Below are positions 1 through 10,232 of a stretch of DNA of 64,000 nucleotides, in pieces. The DNA comes from Chitinophagales bacterium. GTDB lineage: Bacteria; Bacteroidota; Bacteroidia; Chitinophagales; Chitinophagaceae. The notes below the pieces were generated by a model. That model worked only from the letters and a program-made list of their open reading frames with translations. It was not told the DNA's origin and did not search any database. Both the position numbers and the translations under genes were made by a program. Positions within the stretch are counted from its first letter, which is position 1. The number at the start of each line of letters is the position of its first letter. The stretch is taken from positions 62,001-126,000 of the forward strand of contig JAIXKI010000002.1 of NCBI GenBank assembly GCA_026936105.1, in the 5' to 3' direction.

Positions 1-213
1 GTAGTGAACAAGCCTAAGCTGATCCTTGCAGATGAGCCCACCGGAAATCTGGATTCGCATAACGGTAATGAGGTAATGGAAATGCTCACCGATCTGAACG
101 AACAGGGAACCACAATAGTAATGGTGACCCACTCCGAGCATGATGCCCGGTATAGCCATCGTATCATACGGATGCTGGACGGACAAACGGTATTAGAAAA
201 CATTATGGTATAA
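1..213 (+). CDS. ABC transporter ATPase, C-terminal part (LolD/MacB type)
   Basis: This is the last 70 codons of an ATP-binding subunit whose start lies before the window; the reading frame is open from base 1. The Walker B and D-loop stretch LILADEPTGNLDS and the H-loop VMVTHS are visible, followed by the short tail typical of LolD/MacB/FtsE-type ATPases. It hydrolyses ATP to drive FtsX-like permeases, and the five permeases that follow on the same strand are its likely partners. The next gene starts 53 bases on, across a hairpin (220-248). The Walker A and signature motifs are outside the window, so completeness cannot be judged. Confidence 0.9.
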   Translation, partial: VVNKPKLILADEPTGNLDSHNGNEVMEMLTDLNEQGTTIVMVTHSEHDARYSHRIIRMLDGQTVLENIMV

Positions 214-219
214 TAAAAC

Positions 220-248
220 AAATCTCCAAGGTTGTAAGCCGGGGATTT
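220..248 (+). promoter_or_regulatory. Intercistronic hairpin between ATPase and first permease
   Basis: AAATCTCC (220-227) can pair with GGGGATTT (241-248), giving eight pairs including one G-T, with a 13-nt loop. No T-run follows, so it is not a standard terminator. It may shape mRNA stability or the ATPase:permease expression ratio; that role is inference. Confidence 0.35.
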
Positions 249-266
249 CATTGAAAAAGTATAGCC

Positions 267-2630
267 ATGTTTAAAAATTATATTAAAACCACGTTCCGCA
301 ATCTCTGGAAAAACAAAACATATAGTTTCCTGAATATTTTCGGCCTGGCCATTGGTATTGCCTGCACTGCCCTGATCTTTTTATGGGTGGAAGATGAACT
401 GACCTACAACCACTACTTTACCAACCGTGACAATTTGTATATAGTAAAAGATCAGCAAACTTATGACGGTACTACCTTTACATTTGATGCCACACCAGGG
501 CCGATGGCCGGCGCAATAAAAGCTGAAATCCCCGGGATAAAAAATACGGCACGAAGCTCCTGGTCCGATCAATTACTTTTTTCTGTGGGAGATAAAAGCA
601 TCTACGACTACGGCTGCTATGTGGATTCACCTTTTTTCATCATGTTTCAACTGAAGTTTATTAAGGGTAATGCCAAAACTGCATTTGATCAATTATACTC
701 GCTGGTGGTAACAGAAACCATGGCCAATAAATTTTTTGGCACAACTGACGTGCTGGGCAAATCTCTTAAAGTAAGCAACAAACAGGATTATATCATTACC
801 GGCGTAGTGAAAGATCTTCCTGAAAACGTTTCTTTACGTTTCAACTGGCTGGCTCCATTCCAGATTTTAGAAAATCAGAATGAATGGATGAAAGACTGGG
901 GATCTAACGGCATCATCACTTATGTGGAAGCCGAACCCAATGCCAATATTGCAAACATCAATAAACAACTATACGGTTATATTCAAACAAAAAGCCCGGA
1001 AACGACAGCAAAGATGTCCATCTATCCGATGAACCGATGGAGGCTCTGGAACAGTTTTGATACCAATGGCCATGAAAAGGAAGGAAGACTAAAATACGTA
1101 AACCTGTTTAGCCTGATCGCCTGGATCATTTTGATCATTGCCTGTATCAACTTTATGAACCTTTCTACTGCCCGAAGCGAGCAACGGGCAAGAGAAGTGG
1201 GTGTCCGGAAAGTGCTGGGTGCGGTGAAAGGAAAACTGATCCTGCAATTTATCGGGGAAGCAATTTTTATGACATTGCTGGCAGCCTTATTTTCTTTATT
1301 CATCATCCTGCTTGCATTACCGTCATTCAACACGCTTGTGGAAAAACAATTAGCATTAAATATCTTCTATCCTTCCCATATAGGCGGCTTGTTGCTGATA
1401 ACATTGTTATGCGGTTTAATTGCAGGCAGCTATCCCGCTTTTTATTTGTCCTCCTTCAATCCCGCCTCTGTCTTAAAAAGTTTGAAATTAAAATCCGACA
1501 GCACCGGGCTGATCCGGAAAGGATTGGTGGTCTCTCAGTTCGCCGTTTCTATTATTCTTATCATCAGTACCATTATTATTTATCAGCAAATACAGTACGC
1601 CAAAGACAGGGATCTTGGCTACAATAAACAAAAGCTGGTTTACACCGGCCTGAATAGTAACATGAAACGGAACTTCAGTGTTATCCAAAATGATTTAATG
1701 CAAACAGGTGTGGTGGAAAATACCGGGTTGAGTAATAGTACTGTATTACAACTTGGCAGTAATACGGGCGACTTTGAATGGCCGGGTAAAGATCCCGCTA
1801 AGCAGGTATTGATCACCCTGGAAGGTGTGAGCCCGGGATACATTCCTACTATGGGCATGCAGCTCAGCAGCGGAAGAAATTTTTACAGCGACATCAGATC
1901 CGACAGCAATAATATCATCATTAATGAATCCCTGGCAAAAATTATCGGGAAAAAAGATGCGGTAGGCAGCATTATTACCCGCAATAACGGAAGTGAAAAA
2001 TATACCGTGGTCGGGGTAATAAAAGATTTTATTTACAACTCCATGTATTCACCGGCAAGCCCGCTGATCCTGTATTCCGATACTTCCGGTGTCAATTATT
2101 TAAATCTGAGGCTAAAACAAAATGCAGATATTAAAACAGCACTCGCCAAAGTAGAATCGGTGATCAGTAAAGATAATCCCGGCTACCCCGTTGAGTTCAA
2201 TTTTGTTGATGACGAATTCAATCAGCTGTTCAAAACCGAAACACTTATAGGAGAATTGGCGGGTGTATTCGCAGTGCTGGCCATTGTCATTTCCTGTTTA
2301 GGCTTGTTTGGATTATCTGCATACACTGCCGAAAAACGCACCAAAGAGATCGGCATCCGCAAAGTGCTGGGCGCATCCGTAGGGAATATCGCCGGATTAC
2401 TTTCAAAAGATTTTGTCAAATTGGTTTTCATATCCTGCATCATTGCTTTTCCGCTGTCGTGGTGGTTCATGCATGGCTGGCTGCAGGATTTTGAATACAG
2501 GATACAAATCAGTTGGTGGACTTTCCTGGCTGCCGGCTTATTGTCTTTACTGATCGCTTTGTTCACAGTAAGTTTCCAGGCAATAAAAGCAGCTTTGGCA
2601 AACCCGGTGAAGAGTATGAGGACGGAATAA
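267..2630 (+). CDS. FtsX-like ABC transporter permease, paralogue 1
   Basis: A 787-residue inner-membrane permease of the MacB/FtsX superfamily. It has one membrane segment near residues 17-40, a MacB-type periplasmic domain, an FtsX unit with about three membrane segments around residues 280-405, then a second copy of the same plan ending in an FtsX unit around residues 670-785. The hallmark RTKEIGIRKVLGAS before the last membrane helices and the C-terminal tail NPVKSMRTE are shared with the four genes that follow. Such double-length permeases, common in Bacteroidota, use ATP to drive periplasmic motions and export substrates rather than forming an import channel. Substrate unknown. The start MFKNYIKTTFRNLWKNK matches the paralogues' N-termini. 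Confidence 0.9.
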   Translation: MFKNYIKTTFRNLWKNKTYSFLNIFGLAIGIACTALIFLWVEDELTYNHYFTNRDNLYIVKDQQTYDGTTFTFDATPGPMAGAIKAEIPGIKNTARSSWSDQLLFSVGDKSIYDYGCYVDSPFFIMFQLKFIKGNAKTAFDQLYSLVVTETMANKFFGTTDVLGKSLKVSNKQDYIITGVVKDLPENVSLRFNWLAPFQILENQNEWMKDWGSNGIITYVEAEPNANIANINKQLYGYIQTKSPETTAKMSIYPMNRWRLWNSFDTNGHEKEGRLKYVNLFSLIAWIILIIACINFMNLSTARSEQRAREVGVRKVLGAVKGKLILQFIGEAIFMTLLAALFSLFIILLALPSFNTLVEKQLALNIFYPSHIGGLLLITLLCGLIAGSYPAFYLSSFNPASVLKSLKLKSDSTGLIRKGLVVSQFAVSIILIISTIIIYQQIQYAKDRDLGYNKQKLVYTGLNSNMKRNFSVIQNDLMQTGVVENTGLSNSTVLQLGSNTGDFEWPGKDPAKQVLITLEGVSPGYIPTMGMQLSSGRNFYSDIRSDSNNIIINESLAKIIGKKDAVGSIITRNNGSEKYTVVGVIKDFIYNSMYSPASPLILYSDTSGVNYLNLRLKQNADIKTALAKVESVISKDNPGYPVEFNFVDDEFNQLFKTETLIGELAGVFAVLAIVISCLGLFGLSAYTAEKRTKEIGIRKVLGASVGNIAGLLSKDFVKLVFISCIIAFPLSWWFMHGWLQDFEYRIQISWWTFLAAGLLSLLIALFTVSFQAIKAALANPVKSMRTE

Positions 2631-2731
2631 TAAATATTGGTTTAATGGTTAGATGGCTGAATTGTTTTTATTTCTAACCGTCAAAACCGGCTGCCGGACG
2701 GCAGGCAATGGAACAACAAAATATTTTCTTT
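2631..2731 (+). repeat. Repeated intergenic spacer, copy 1 (with hairpin)
   Basis: About 100 bases between permeases 1 and 2. The block beginning AATATTGGTTTAATGGTTAG and the later CTAACC.TCAAA.CCGGCTGC recur in the next three spacers. GGTTAGA (2647-2653) and TCTAACC (2673-2679) form a perfect 7-bp inverted repeat around a T-rich loop. This copy also carries a small extra hairpin (CTGCCG-GA-CGGCAG). Confidence 0.8.
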
Positions 2732-5116
2732 ATGGTTAAAAATTATTTACTGATCGCTATCAAGAATTTCAGAAAACAAAAATTGTTTTCCCTGATTAAT
2801 ATTTTGGGGCTTACCATCGGCATTACCTGCTGCCTGCTGCTTTTCCTGTTCATCTTCAATGAATTCAGTTATGACAAATTTCATAAAAACGGAAAGGATA
2901 TTTATCGCATCATGCGTGTGGGCAATCTGAACGGAAACCGTCAGGAAATTCCTTATGTATCGGCTGCTTATGCTCCCGCTTTAATGAATGACTTCCCGGA
3001 TGTAATTGAAAAAGCAGTACGGGTAATGAGAGACAATGACCTGATCAGCTATAATAACATCTCATTCAATGAAAAAAATATTTACCTGGCTGACAGCGAT
3101 TTCTTTAGTGTATTCAGCTTTAATCTCATCAGAGGCAACCCCGGAACAGTGCTTAAAGATCCCAACAGCATTGTGGTAACAGAATCAACGGCAAAAAAAT
3201 ATTTCGGAAACGAAGACCCTATCGGAAAGATTTTACAATTCAACAAAAGCCAGCAATTAAAAGTCACCGGCATTGCCAAAGATGTGCCGGTGAATTCTCA
3301 TTTGCAGTTTGACATGGTGGTTCCGCTGGAACTATTAAAATCATCCCGGCCGGATTGGTTCACCAATTTCTCTCTTAATACTTTGTTTACCTACATACAA
3401 CTAAAACCCAATACGGACCCAGCGCTGCTGGAAAAGCAATTCGGAGGGTTTATGGATAAATATCTTGGAAACTTTTTTAAAGAGATCGGCCAGAAAATGG
3501 AACTCATTGCAAAACCCTTAAACAAAATTTATTTTGCTGCGAATGCATTCGATAGCGTCAAGCACGGAAACAAGAAAATGGTGTACATCTTTATGTCCAT
3601 TGCCCTGCTGATTTTGTTAATTGCCTGTATGAACTTTATCAATCTTTCTACGGCCAGGGCCGCAGAACGATCTAAAGAAGTCGGATTACGAAAAGTACTG
3701 GGCGCCGTAAAAAAACAATTGATCGGCCAGTTTATTCTGGAGTCAGTATTGTTTGCCACACTTGCCTGTTTCCTTTCCATCGGTTTAACAGAATTATTGA
3801 TGCCGGCTTACACCCATTTCCTGGGATATGATCTTCCTTCTTTCCTGGGCAATCCGTGGTTTTATGTATGCATAGCGGGAATCATAACGGCAGTAGGCTT
3901 GCTGGCAGGATCATACCCCGCCATACTACTTTCTTCATTCTCCCCCATAGAGTCGCTGAAAGGAGTGCTGAAAGTGGGGAAAAAAGGAACTTCTTTCAGA
4001 AAAGTTTTAGTGGTTTTTCAATTCACTGTTTCCGTAATACTGATTATTTGTGTTGTGGTGATCATTAAACAGATGAGCTATATAAAGAATACGGATCTTG
4101 GATTCAATAAAGAGCAAACCATGATCATCCGGTTCGATAACTATGATATTGCCAGCAAGGGGCATCAATTTAAAAATGAATTATTATCTATCCCCGCAGT
4201 GCAGGATGTATCATTAATGTCCGGCGAACCAGGCGGTTTCCATGACAGCTATCCATTTGAAGCCGAGGCAAACCCCGCTGAAAAATATTTATTCAATACA
4301 GAATTCACCGACATGGATTTTGTAAAAACATTAGGGTTAAAAATAATTGCAGGCAGAGACCTGTCTGATCAGTTCGGAACAGATTCTTTACAGGCAGCGT
4401 TGATCAATCGTACTGCTGCCGTAAAATTGGGATATACGCCGGATCAAGCCATCGGAAAGTGGATCTTCAATACAATTCGTGACAGTATAAAAAGAACTAT
4501 AGTCGGGGTGGTGGAAGATTATCACTTTGCTTCTTTAAAAGATCCTATCAACCCGTTGGTCATTTCCCCCGGAAAAGATAATCGTCTTGCATTAATCAAA
4601 ATAAAATCCGCCGACCCGGGTCCGGTAATAAATAATGTCAGAAAAGTGTATTCAAGTATTGCTCCCGGCTATCCTTTTGAATATAGCTTCCTGGATGAGC
4701 GTTTCGATCAGTTGTACCGGGCTGAATCACGCCAGGAGTCTGTATTAAGCATTTTTTCCATCATTGCCATTTTTGTTGCCTGTCTCGGTTTATTCGGATT
4801 AGCCTCTTACACAACTATCAAGAGAACAAAAGAAGTGGGAGTAAGAAAAGTATTGGGATCTTCTGTTCAAAACATAGTGTTGCTCCTTTCCAAAGATTTA
4901 TTAAAACCGGTATTGCTGGGCGCTTTAATTGCAATTCCGATAGGTTATTATGCCATGAATAAGTGGCTGCAAAGTTTTGCATACCGGATAGAATTTCAGT
5001 GGTGGATGTTTGCTTTGGCAATAGGGATTGCAATAACTATAGCATTGTTAACTGTTGGAGTGCAGGCCATCAAAGCAGCATTAGCCAACCCGGTTAAATC
5101 ATTACGAACGGAATAA
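2732..5116 (+). CDS. FtsX-like ABC transporter permease, paralogue 2
   Basis: A 794-residue double FtsX/MacB permease with the same eight-helix plan as the preceding gene. ATG at 2732 (MVKNYLLIAIKNFRKQK) is preferred over the in-frame ATG at 2708, because all paralogues begin at this point and the longer version would run into the repeated spacer. The RTKEVGVRKVLGSS motif and the tail NPVKSLRTE are present. It lies in the tandem array and has no ATPase of its own, so it probably shares the upstream ATPase or the one at 12936. Substrate cannot be told from sequence. Confidence 0.88.
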   Translation: MVKNYLLIAIKNFRKQKLFSLINILGLTIGITCCLLLFLFIFNEFSYDKFHKNGKDIYRIMRVGNLNGNRQEIPYVSAAYAPALMNDFPDVIEKAVRVMRDNDLISYNNISFNEKNIYLADSDFFSVFSFNLIRGNPGTVLKDPNSIVVTESTAKKYFGNEDPIGKILQFNKSQQLKVTGIAKDVPVNSHLQFDMVVPLELLKSSRPDWFTNFSLNTLFTYIQLKPNTDPALLEKQFGGFMDKYLGNFFKEIGQKMELIAKPLNKIYFAANAFDSVKHGNKKMVYIFMSIALLILLIACMNFINLSTARAAERSKEVGLRKVLGAVKKQLIGQFILESVLFATLACFLSIGLTELLMPAYTHFLGYDLPSFLGNPWFYVCIAGIITAVGLLAGSYPAILLSSFSPIESLKGVLKVGKKGTSFRKVLVVFQFTVSVILIICVVVIIKQMSYIKNTDLGFNKEQTMIIRFDNYDIASKGHQFKNELLSIPAVQDVSLMSGEPGGFHDSYPFEAEANPAEKYLFNTEFTDMDFVKTLGLKIIAGRDLSDQFGTDSLQAALINRTAAVKLGYTPDQAIGKWIFNTIRDSIKRTIVGVVEDYHFASLKDPINPLVISPGKDNRLALIKIKSADPGPVINNVRKVYSSIAPGYPFEYSFLDERFDQLYRAESRQESVLSIFSIIAIFVACLGLFGLASYTTIKRTKEVGVRKVLGSSVQNIVLLLSKDLLKPVLLGALIAIPIGYYAMNKWLQSFAYRIEFQWWMFALAIGIAITIALLTVGVQAIKAALANPVKSLRTE

Positions 5117-5211
5117 TTAATATTGGTTTAATGGTTAGATGCCTTAATTGTTTTTATTTCTAACCATCAAACCCGGCTGCAGGAAGCTAATGGAACATTA
5201 AAACATTTTTT
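5117..5211 (+). repeat. Repeated intergenic spacer, copy 2 (with hairpin)
   Basis: Close copy of the spacer at 2631-2731. The 7-bp inverted repeat GGTTAGA (5133-5139)/TCTAACC (5159-5165) is intact and the loop differs at only a few bases. No promoter-like TAnnTTTG element is seen in it. Confidence 0.8.
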
Positions 5212-7611
5212 ATGATCAGAAATTATTTTAAAACCGCCTGGCGGAATCTTTGGAAAAACAAACTGTATTCCGGCATTAATATTTTCGGATTGGCTGTTGG
5301 TTTGGCCGCCTGTCTCCTGATCGGTGTTTATATCAGTCATGAACTGAGTTATGATAAGTTCAACAGGAATGCTTACCGCATCGTTCGTGTAACGATGGAA
5401 TACGAAAAGGCAGGAACCGTAAATGCAGTGGCAACAACAGGCACAAAGGTGGGTCCCCAGTTCAAAAGAACTTTTCCTCCTGTTGAGGAATATGTCCGCA
5501 CTTATATCAGGCAAAACATAATAAAGCATGATGAAAAGATCTTTGATGAACCACGCATTCTTTATGCCGATGCCCCATTCTTTAAAGTTTTTTCTTTTCA
5601 TCTCGCCGAAGGCGATCCCGCCACAGCGCTGGATGCAAGTGATAAGATCGTGATCACCCGGTCCATGGCGAAAAAATATTTCGGAAATGAAGATGCATTA
5701 GGGAAAACACTCACTATGGGCGGAAAAGACTTCCGTATCTCTGCCATTTGTGAAGATGTACCTCAAAACTCACAGTTAAAATTTGATTTTGTCACTCCGT
5801 TTCTCAATCTTGGCAACAATGTAAAAGATGAAACCTGGTGGACTGCCAACTGGATTACGTACTTGCTGCTGCGTGACCATAATAGTATTTCACAACTGCA
5901 GCAACAGGTAAATGATTACATGAAGAGTACAGCGGTAAGAAAAGATGCCGGCGTCGAAGGAAATAATTATCTCTCTTATCACCTGGAGCCTCTTACCCGT
6001 GTTCATCTGTATTCTTCATTGCCCGGGTTTGAACCGAATGGCAGTATCAGAAACATTTACATCTTTTCCCTGATCGCATTGCTGATACTTATTATTGCCT
6101 GCGCCAACTATACCAATCTTGCCACTGCCCAATCTGCAGGAAGAACCGCCGAGATCGGAATGAGAAAAGTAATGGGAGCATCAAAAAAGCAGGTGTTCAT
6201 TCAATTCATCAGCGAATCGCTGATCATAACATTATTTGCAGGAGCGCTGGCCATTATTATCAGTATCACGTTGACCCCATATTTTAACAACATCACCGGA
6301 ACTCAGTTCTCTGTTTCAGCGTTCTTAAAACCCTTACCTATTGCAGCGCTGATCATTTTTTCAATACTCACCAGTTTTTTTGCCGGCTTCTATCCTGCCC
6401 TTCTTTTATCCGGTACAGAGGTCATCGGTGTGCTGAAAAAAGGATTTTCTTTTACCGGAGGCAAAAATTTGCTGCGTAAAACTTTGATCATTGCTCAATT
6501 CAGCATCTCTGCCATCCTGATCATTTTCACGATCATCATCCTGCAGCAGATGAATTTTATGAAAACCAAAGATCTTGGTTACAATAAAGATCATATTGTC
6601 GTTCTCCCGATCGGAGGAAAGATGCTGAGCGATTTTCAAGCTCTTAAAGATGCTTTTTCACAGGTACGGGGTGTGGAATCGGTCACTGCTTCTTATGAAA
6701 CGCCTGAATATGTACAGTGGGGTGATGGCATTTCCGTGACGGATGAAAAAGGCAAGCATGACATTTCTTTAAATGCCATGCCCGTGGATCTTGATTTCAT
6801 AAAGACCCTTCAAATGAAATTGATCGCAGGCAGGGACTTTCAACAATCTGATTTTGCCATGATGGATACTTCAAATGATTATCAGAATTATCATCAGCCT
6901 TATCTGATCAATGAAACCCTGGCAAAGAAGATCGGCTGGACTCCGGAACAAGCCATCGGCCAGGCTATTGAGAAAGGTGCAACCGGGCCGGTAGTAGGCG
7001 TGATCAAAGATTTTAATTTCAGCAGTCTTCATGATCCGGTTGGCCCATTGCTTATTTTTCTGAACCGTGATTATTCAAGAGATTTTATGCTGCGTATCAA
7101 CGGCAATGATGTGCCACAAACATTAAGCCGTTTGGAAATGGTATGGAAGCAGCGGATAACCGATCGCCCTTTCCATTATCATTTTTTGGACGAAGATTAT
7201 AACAAACTATACCAGGCAGAGCAACGCTCCTCTTCATTATTGAGTGTTGCCGCCATGCTTGCTATCATTCTTGCATGCCTGGGATTGTTTGGCCTGGCAG
7301 CATTTACTACCGTTCAGAGAACAAAAGAGATCGGGATCAGGAAAGTCCTGGGCGCCCACGCAGGCAGCATTACTCTTCTTGTTTCTAAAAACTTTCTAGC
7401 CCTGGTTGTGATCGCCATAGCGATAGCCATACCCTTAGCATGGGTGATCGGGAATAAATGGTTACAGGACTTTGCATACAGGATTAATATCAGTTGGTGG
7501 GTGTTTCTTGCAGCAGGAGCTGCTGCCCTGCTCATTGCTTTTTTAACAGTGAGTTTCCATTCAATAAAAGCGGCGATGGCCAACCCGGTTAAATCCTTGC
7601 GAACAGAGTAA
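5212..7611 (+). CDS. FtsX-like ABC transporter permease, paralogue 3
   Basis: A 799-residue permease, again two MacB periplasmic domain plus FtsX units. It starts MIRNYFKTAWRNLWKNK, carries RTKEIGIRKVLGAH before the last helices, and ends NPVKSLRTE. The N-terminal helix (about residues 20-43) anchors the first periplasmic domain. The paralogues keep the same ends but differ more in the periplasmic parts, as expected if they handle different ligands; that interpretation is inference. Confidence 0.9.
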   Translation: MIRNYFKTAWRNLWKNKLYSGINIFGLAVGLAACLLIGVYISHELSYDKFNRNAYRIVRVTMEYEKAGTVNAVATTGTKVGPQFKRTFPPVEEYVRTYIRQNIIKHDEKIFDEPRILYADAPFFKVFSFHLAEGDPATALDASDKIVITRSMAKKYFGNEDALGKTLTMGGKDFRISAICEDVPQNSQLKFDFVTPFLNLGNNVKDETWWTANWITYLLLRDHNSISQLQQQVNDYMKSTAVRKDAGVEGNNYLSYHLEPLTRVHLYSSLPGFEPNGSIRNIYIFSLIALLILIIACANYTNLATAQSAGRTAEIGMRKVMGASKKQVFIQFISESLIITLFAGALAIIISITLTPYFNNITGTQFSVSAFLKPLPIAALIIFSILTSFFAGFYPALLLSGTEVIGVLKKGFSFTGGKNLLRKTLIIAQFSISAILIIFTIIILQQMNFMKTKDLGYNKDHIVVLPIGGKMLSDFQALKDAFSQVRGVESVTASYETPEYVQWGDGISVTDEKGKHDISLNAMPVDLDFIKTLQMKLIAGRDFQQSDFAMMDTSNDYQNYHQPYLINETLAKKIGWTPEQAIGQAIEKGATGPVVGVIKDFNFSSLHDPVGPLLIFLNRDYSRDFMLRINGNDVPQTLSRLEMVWKQRITDRPFHYHFLDEDYNKLYQAEQRSSSLLSVAAMLAIILACLGLFGLAAFTTVQRTKEIGIRKVLGAHAGSITLLVSKNFLALVVIAIAIAIPLAWVIGNKWLQDFAYRINISWWVFLAAGAAALLIAFLTVSFHSIKAAMANPVKSLRTE

Positions 7612-7710
7612 TAAATATTGGTTCAATGGCTAGATGGTTTGATTGTTTTTAATTCTAACCATCAAACCTGGCTACAGAAGAAAGGCCATATAACAATAAA
7701 ACGATTCTTT
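7612..7710 (+). repeat. Repeated intergenic spacer, copy 3 (hairpin degraded)
   Basis: Third copy of the spacer. The inverted repeat is GGCTAGA (7628-7634)/TCTAACC (7654-7660), with one mismatch. The 3' half, reading GAAGGCCATATAACAATAAAAC, is nearly identical to that of copy 4, so copies 3 and 4 are the closest pair. Confidence 0.75.
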
Positions 7711-10131
7711 ATGATTAGAAACTATTTCAAAATCGCAGTACGGAATCTCTGGAAGAACAAGGGATTTTCTGCTATCAATATTGCGGGGCTGGCCATCGGC
7801 CTTGCCTGCTTTATCCTGATCGCATTATTTGTAATGGACGAACTCAGTTACGACCGTTTTTATCCGGATGCAGACCGGATCTACCGGGTGGATGCAGATA
7901 TAAAATTCGGTGGCAATAACCTGAACCTCACCGTCAGCAGCGATCCCATGGGCCCTGTACTGAAAAAAGATTATCCGCAGGTGGAAGAATACACCCGTAT
8001 CTACGCCAGCGAGGGAAGTAAACTTGTCCGGAAAGGAAATGAGTATATCAATGAAGAAAAAATTGTTTACGCGGATTCTACTTTTTTCAACATATTTCCC
8101 CAGAAGGTTGTATCGGGAGAAACAAAAACTGCCTTGTTTGAACCCAACACGGTAGTGATTTCTGAGACTGCTGCAAAAAAATATTTTTCAACCGTTGACG
8201 CTGCAGGCAAAACAATTGATATAGATAAAAAACCTTTCAAAGTAACAGCCGTAATAAAGGACATGCCGCATAATTCCCATTTCCATTTTGATTTTATTAT
8301 GTCCATGAAAAATGTAGAGTATGACTGGAACAATTTCCTGAGCCATAATTTTCACACTTATATTCTGTTAAAGAAGGGTACGGATTATCATGCTTTTGAA
8401 AAAAATTTTACACAGGTATTAGATAACTATGTTTTGCCACAGGCCAAACAATTTATGACCGGGTTGAACAGCATGGATGATTTCAGAAAATCGGGTAATA
8501 AACTGGACTATTCCCTCATGCCGCTTACAAAAATTCATTTATACAGCCACCGCTTCCCGGAATTGGAAGCCAATAGCAACATACAATTCGTTTATATTTT
8601 CAGCGCTGTCGCTTTATTTATATTATTAATTGCCTGTATCAATTTTATGAATCTGTCCACGGCACGAAGTGTCAACCGTGCCAAAGAAGTCGGTATCCGG
8701 AAAGTGCTCGGTACAGGAAAGAAAAACCTTATTGCACAATTCTTATCTGAATCAGCATTAATGGCATTCATTTCCTTATTACTCGCCCTTGTATTAACTT
8801 ATTTTACGCTGCCCCTGTTTAACAATATAGCGGCCAAGTCAATGAGTGCCGGGAGTATCTTCAGTTCATCATTTTTACCTTTTTTAATTGCCTTGCCAGT
8901 GATAGTGGGGCTACTGGCCGGATTGTATCCGGCATTTTTCCTGTCAAGATTCAAACCAATAGCTGTCCTGAAAGGAAAAATCAATGCCGGGTTTAAAAAA
9001 AATACTTTACGCAGCGGCCTGGTAGTATTCCAGTTTTTTACTTCCATTGTTCTGATCATCGGTACGATTATCGTTTATCAGCAACTTCATTTTATTCAAA
9101 ACACCAATCTCGGGTTCACCAAAGACCAGGTATTGATTATTGATGATGCGTATGCATTAAATAAAAATGATGAAGTATTTAAAAATGCAGTACTGCAATT
9201 ACCGGGCGTGAAAAGCGGTACCATGAGCGGGTATCTCCCGGTAAATTCATCAAGAACTGACAATACCTATTCCCGTGAAGCTGTCATGGATCCAAAGAAT
9301 GCATTATCCATGCAATCCTGGATAGTAGATTACGATTATATAAATACCCTGGGGATGAAGATTATTAAAGGAAGGGATTTCTCAAAAGATTTTGGCACTG
9401 ATTCCAATGCAGTAATATTAAATGAAACAGCAGCAAAGGTGTTGGGATATGAGGATCCTGTTGGAAAAAAATTATTCCGACAGTCACCGGACGGAAAAAC
9501 TACTTCCTATACCATCATAGGGATTGTAAAAGATTTTCATTTTGAATCGTTACGTCAAAACATCTACCCTTTGGGTTTAATGCTGGGTCATAGCAATTCA
9601 ATAATTTCTTTTAAAATAGCTACTGCCAATATAAAACCATTGATACAGCAAATACAAAACAAATGGAAAGCGCTGGCACCGGGCATGCCCTTCAGTTACC
9701 GGTTTATGGACGATGCCTTCAACAATATGTACCGTGCAGAACAACGGGTGGAAAAAGTTGCCATCACATTTGCCATACTGGCAATTATTATTGCCTGTCT
9801 TGGGTTATTTGGATTAGTAACCTACATGGCAGAGCAGCGTACCAAAGAGATCGGCGTACGAAAAGTATTGGGTGCAAGTGTTCCCAATCTTGTTGCCATG
9901 CTCAGTAAGGATTTTATGAAATTAGTTGCTATTGCTTCAGTGATTGCATTCCCGGTAGCATGGTGGGGCATGCATACATGGTTACAGGACTTTGCGTACC
10001 GCATCAGCATTGAATGGTGGGTGTTCGCATTAGCAGCTTTCATTGCATTACTGATTGCATTACTGACCGTAAGTGTGCAGGCGATTAAAGCAGCAATGGC
10101 CAACCCGGTTAAATCTTTGCGAACAGAGTGA
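7711..10131 (+). CDS. FtsX-like ABC transporter permease, paralogue 4
   Basis: An 806-residue permease when started at ATG 7711 (MIRNYFKIAVRNLWKNK). An in-frame start at 7618 would add 31 residues translated entirely from the repeated spacer, so it is rejected. Domains follow the family plan: N-terminal helix, MacB-like periplasmic domain, first FtsX unit near residues 290-430, second periplasmic domain, final FtsX unit with RTKEIGVRKVLGAS, tail NPVKSLRTE. Probably made from the same transcript as its neighbours, since no promoter is evident in the spacers. Confidence 0.9.
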   Translation: MIRNYFKIAVRNLWKNKGFSAINIAGLAIGLACFILIALFVMDELSYDRFYPDADRIYRVDADIKFGGNNLNLTVSSDPMGPVLKKDYPQVEEYTRIYASEGSKLVRKGNEYINEEKIVYADSTFFNIFPQKVVSGETKTALFEPNTVVISETAAKKYFSTVDAAGKTIDIDKKPFKVTAVIKDMPHNSHFHFDFIMSMKNVEYDWNNFLSHNFHTYILLKKGTDYHAFEKNFTQVLDNYVLPQAKQFMTGLNSMDDFRKSGNKLDYSLMPLTKIHLYSHRFPELEANSNIQFVYIFSAVALFILLIACINFMNLSTARSVNRAKEVGIRKVLGTGKKNLIAQFLSESALMAFISLLLALVLTYFTLPLFNNIAAKSMSAGSIFSSSFLPFLIALPVIVGLLAGLYPAFFLSRFKPIAVLKGKINAGFKKNTLRSGLVVFQFFTSIVLIIGTIIVYQQLHFIQNTNLGFTKDQVLIIDDAYALNKNDEVFKNAVLQLPGVKSGTMSGYLPVNSSRTDNTYSREAVMDPKNALSMQSWIVDYDYINTLGMKIIKGRDFSKDFGTDSNAVILNETAAKVLGYEDPVGKKLFRQSPDGKTTSYTIIGIVKDFHFESLRQNIYPLGLMLGHSNSIISFKIATANIKPLIQQIQNKWKALAPGMPFSYRFMDDAFNNMYRAEQRVEKVAITFAILAIIIACLGLFGLVTYMAEQRTKEIGVRKVLGASVPNLVAMLSKDFMKLVAIASVIAFPVAWWGMHTWLQDFAYRISIEWWVFALAAFIALLIALLTVSVQAIKAAMANPVKSLRTE

Positions 10132-10232
10132 AAAATACCGGTTTAAAGGTCAGGTGGCTTAATTGTTTTAACTTCTAACCATCAAACCCGGCTGCAGACA
10201 GAAGGCCATATAACAATAAAACAATTTTTTTT
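10132..10232 (+). repeat. Repeated intergenic spacer, copy 4 (hairpin degraded)
   Basis: Fourth copy. The inverted repeat is GGTCAGG (10148-10154)/TCTAACC (10174-10180), with one mismatch and one G-T pair. It keeps the CTAACCATCAAACCCGGCTG block of copy 2 and the 3' end of copy 3. Confidence 0.75.

Noticed and set aside
7618-7710. Extended N-terminus for permease 4 from an upstream ATG
   Set aside because: The 31 extra codons come from the repeated intergenic spacer; the paralogues start at the MIRNYFK position.
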